NCBI GenBank assembly: GCA_036940085.1
Contig: JALLBK010000010.1
Coordinates: 1 to 54,225 of the forward strand
Direction: 5' to 3'
DNA: 54,225 nucleotides
DNA from: Discostella pseudostelligera
Taxonomy: Eukaryota; Bacillariophyta; Thalassiosirophyceae; Thalassiosirales; Thalassiosiraceae
Shown: piece by piece, positions 52,591 to 54,225 of the stretch
Layout: each line of letters begins with the position of its first letter
How positions within the stretch are numbered: the stretch's first letter is position 1
Made by a program: the position numbers and the translations under genes
Notes under the pieces: model-generated
Database searches by the model: none
What the model saw: the letters and a program-made list of their open reading frames with translations, nothing else
What the model was told of the DNA's origin: nothing

Positions 52591-52968
52591 GGGTAGATCC
52601 TTAAGGCAGATGCTGGGTGGGTTGGTCCATGCTGCTGGAATAGTGCTGGTGCGGTGCGAAATGGTGTCGATCAATTTTTTAGTGGTGGTGCAAGATATTT
52701 CAAGTCGTCGGTATCAAAGAGTGGCTGGATATTCAGTGTCTGTTGTTGGTTGTTGGATGGGTGGTCCTTAGATTAGATGGAGTGGTTGGTCTTCCATGCT
52801 GGTGTTTGTTGGGTAGTAATACTGGTGTGGTTGATGGTGGTGTTCTACGGGTGGTATTTGTGCCGGGTATTGCAATAGTTCCAATTTCCAGAGGAGGTAG
52901 AGATGGAGTCAGCTGTGGTGGATGGGTGGATCCTTAAGGTTGATGGAGTGGGTCTGGTCCATGCTACA
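52591..52968. repeat. Three diverged ~45-bp repeats at regular spacing
   Basis: Copies beginning GGGTAGATCCTTAAGG, GGGTGGTCCTTAGATT and GGGTGGATCCTTAAGG, each ending near GTCCATGCT or TTCCATGCT, start at 52591, 52759 and 52924, which is 168 and 165 bp apart. The sequence between them is not clearly similar. They adjoin the 3' end of the retroelement remnant. Confidence 0.55.
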
Positions 52969-54225
52969 TGCTAGAGTTGAAGCTTGTTCTGGTTGGTTGG
53001 TGTTTCTGAGATAAGAGTAGGCATTATTCAGGAGCTGGAAGTTTGCTTGGGCCTCGGTAGCGGTGATATCCAAGATTGAAGGTGAGTATTTGTCAGGTTG
53101 GTACATCATTGACAAAACTCTAAATTGGGTTATAATCTCTCTTGGTGTTGCATTATCATCTCTCAATCCCATTGCTTGAAGCAAGTCATGAGCAGTTCTG
53201 CTGACATTGTTGATGTTGTGATTGTTGATGTAGTGATTGGCAGAAGGTATTGAGGATGATGGAGGTGGTGGTGCTGGTTGGTGTCTTTCTCTACAGTCAT
53301 GGTGAGAAGGGGGTGTGGGTTCTGCTGTTGTTGTTCATATTCACTGTGGTTGTAGTTTGTTTCTTCATCGTGGTTGTTATTGTTTTGTGAGTTCGGTTGT
53401 CATTGTGGTTGGTTGGGATTGGGAGGTTGGATTGGTACTCCTGGTTGTTGGAGCCTGGTTGTTGGAGCTTTCTGATGTGGTATGCCCATTCTTCTTTGTT
53501 CAGTGCAATTTCGAGCCACAGTCTTAGCTCTCCATCTTTATTCATTTCTCTCTTGTTTGTTATCTCTCCTGTTGTCCTGTTGGTTGAGGTGTGAGTTTCC
53601 TCCATGATGCTAGGGAGGAGAAGATGGAGGCTGTTGACAATTGCTTTCTTGTTGGTCATGATAACTCCAGAGGGCAGTCTGGGGTTGTTAGAGAATGCAG
53701 TTAGGAGTTGCTTAGGGGGAGGGTAGTAGTGGTTAGGGCTTTGTTAGACCTTTCCAATGTATGTCATTGAGCAGATCGCGATGAGGTTCTGGGAATCTGG
53801 TATATTGAGAAAAATCTTCCTGAAATTTGTGTTTCTGATATGCTTGTCTCTTACTTGTGTCATCTTTATTCAAAGGATGCTCCTGATGCTTTGGTGGATG
53901 AAAGAGTTGAGTTTGAGAAAGTGGTGCTCTTTCATCACCCAATTTTTGCATCACCAGAGAAGGATGTTGGTGATGTATTGGATGAAGACTTGGTGTTTAA
54001 ATTTGAGTTCGATGAATTGGTTTTGGAAGAAGTGGCATAGTCTGCCCATCTCTCTGCTCGCCTTTGTGATTCTGTTTTTAATGTCAAAGTCTTCAGTGAG
54101 GTAAAATGATATGTATGTCCCTAGATATTTGAAATGTGCTGTGAAATCAATGTAGGAAGTTCTGTCGGAGTGAAGAAGAGCACTAGTGGTGATAAAGTCT
54201 ACCTCCTAGATTTATGAGCTTGTGC
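52909..54225 (-). mobile_element. Dead non-LTR (LINE-type) retrotransposon, 3' part, with J-domain-like tail
   Basis: On the minus strand a frame entering at the window edge encodes the C-terminal end of a reverse transcriptase: FTAHFKYLGTYISF, then SREMGRLCHFFQNQF, YITNILLW and FIHQSIRSIL. This pattern (FKYLGxxIS ... LLWGCxxW ... FxxxxxRxIL) is typical of LINE-type polymerases. The frame holds stops at 54212-54214, 54206-54208, 53951-53953 (replacing the Gly of LLWGC), 53870-53872 and 53744-53746, so it is dead. It runs on to 53297; then the coding signal moves to another frame, with a Pro/Ser/Asn-rich linker and a J-domain-like segment (about 53200-53005) ending at a stop at 52909. The 5' part lies outside the window. 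Confidence 0.75.
53005..53200 (-). pseudogene. J-domain-like segment with QPD in place of HPD
   Basis: The segment runs LLQAMGLRDDNATPREIITQ, then FRVLSMMYQPDKYSPS and ANFQLLNNAYSYLR, matching helices I-IV of a DnaJ J domain. The catalytic HPD tripeptide reads QPD, so Hsp70 stimulation would be lost. It lies in a different frame from the upstream reverse-transcriptase part, so it is probably no longer made as one protein. Confidence 0.55.

Overview
The window looks like nuclear DNA of a diatom, most likely a centric one of the Thalassiosira/Cyclotella/Skeletonema type; this is inferred from sequence features, not from a database match. The supporting signs are short spliceosomal introns with GTGAGT/GTAAGT donors, presequences with the diatom plastid VSA-F cleavage motif, long Ser/Thr/Asn/Gln/Gly-rich disordered regions, a diatom-type ankyrin protein and a VSFS-motif protein. 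No bacterial operon, rRNA, CRISPR array or convincing tRNA was seen.

About 1-50 kb is a compact gene array, and strands alternate almost perfectly (-,+,-,+,-,+,+,-,+,-,+,+,-,+,-,+,-). Most genes therefore share divergent promoters of 0.6-1.6 kb and converge on short 3' gaps. In order: a head-to-head pair of Gfo/Idh/MocA-type oxidoreductases, the first cut by the window edge (1-3677); a head-to-head pair of large disordered proteins that share three motifs (3953-12752); a protein with four 29-residue repeats (13251-14240); a SET-domain methyltransferase with a signal peptide (15008-16622); the tri-snRNP splicing factor SART1/Snu66 (17554-20040); an ankyrin-repeat protein (20295-22250); a VSFS-motif protein (23014-24270); a PDZ-like plus CRAL-TRIO/Sec14 protein (24504-25973); the ribosome-biogenesis WD40 protein Nsa1/WDR74 (26662-28752); a KUP/HAK potassium transporter (29551-32892); a third head-to-head paralogous pair of unknown function (33352-39783); a small plastid-targeted protein (40350-41033); a five-exon formin (41892-48104); and a three-exon PRA1-family protein (48532-49973).

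From about 50.3 kb to the end no intact gene is visible. This part holds short tandem repeats, a decayed reading frame of unknown origin and, on the minus strand at the right edge, the 3' end of a dead non-LTR retrotransposon. Its reverse-transcriptase C-terminal region carries several nonsense codons and is followed, in another frame, by a J-domain-like segment.

The points most worth a second look are: three separate head-to-head duplicated gene pairs within 40 kb, one with apparently different organelle presequences and a mosaic pattern of identity; a formin whose FH2 domain appears to be interrupted by two WH2-like motifs, with three more downstream and no proline-rich FH1; a recurring AATTCCTAYGTGAA-type motif in five divergent promoters; a 41-42 bp AT-rich repeat shared by the promoters upstream of Nsa1 and the formin; and the J-domain-like tail of the retroelement.
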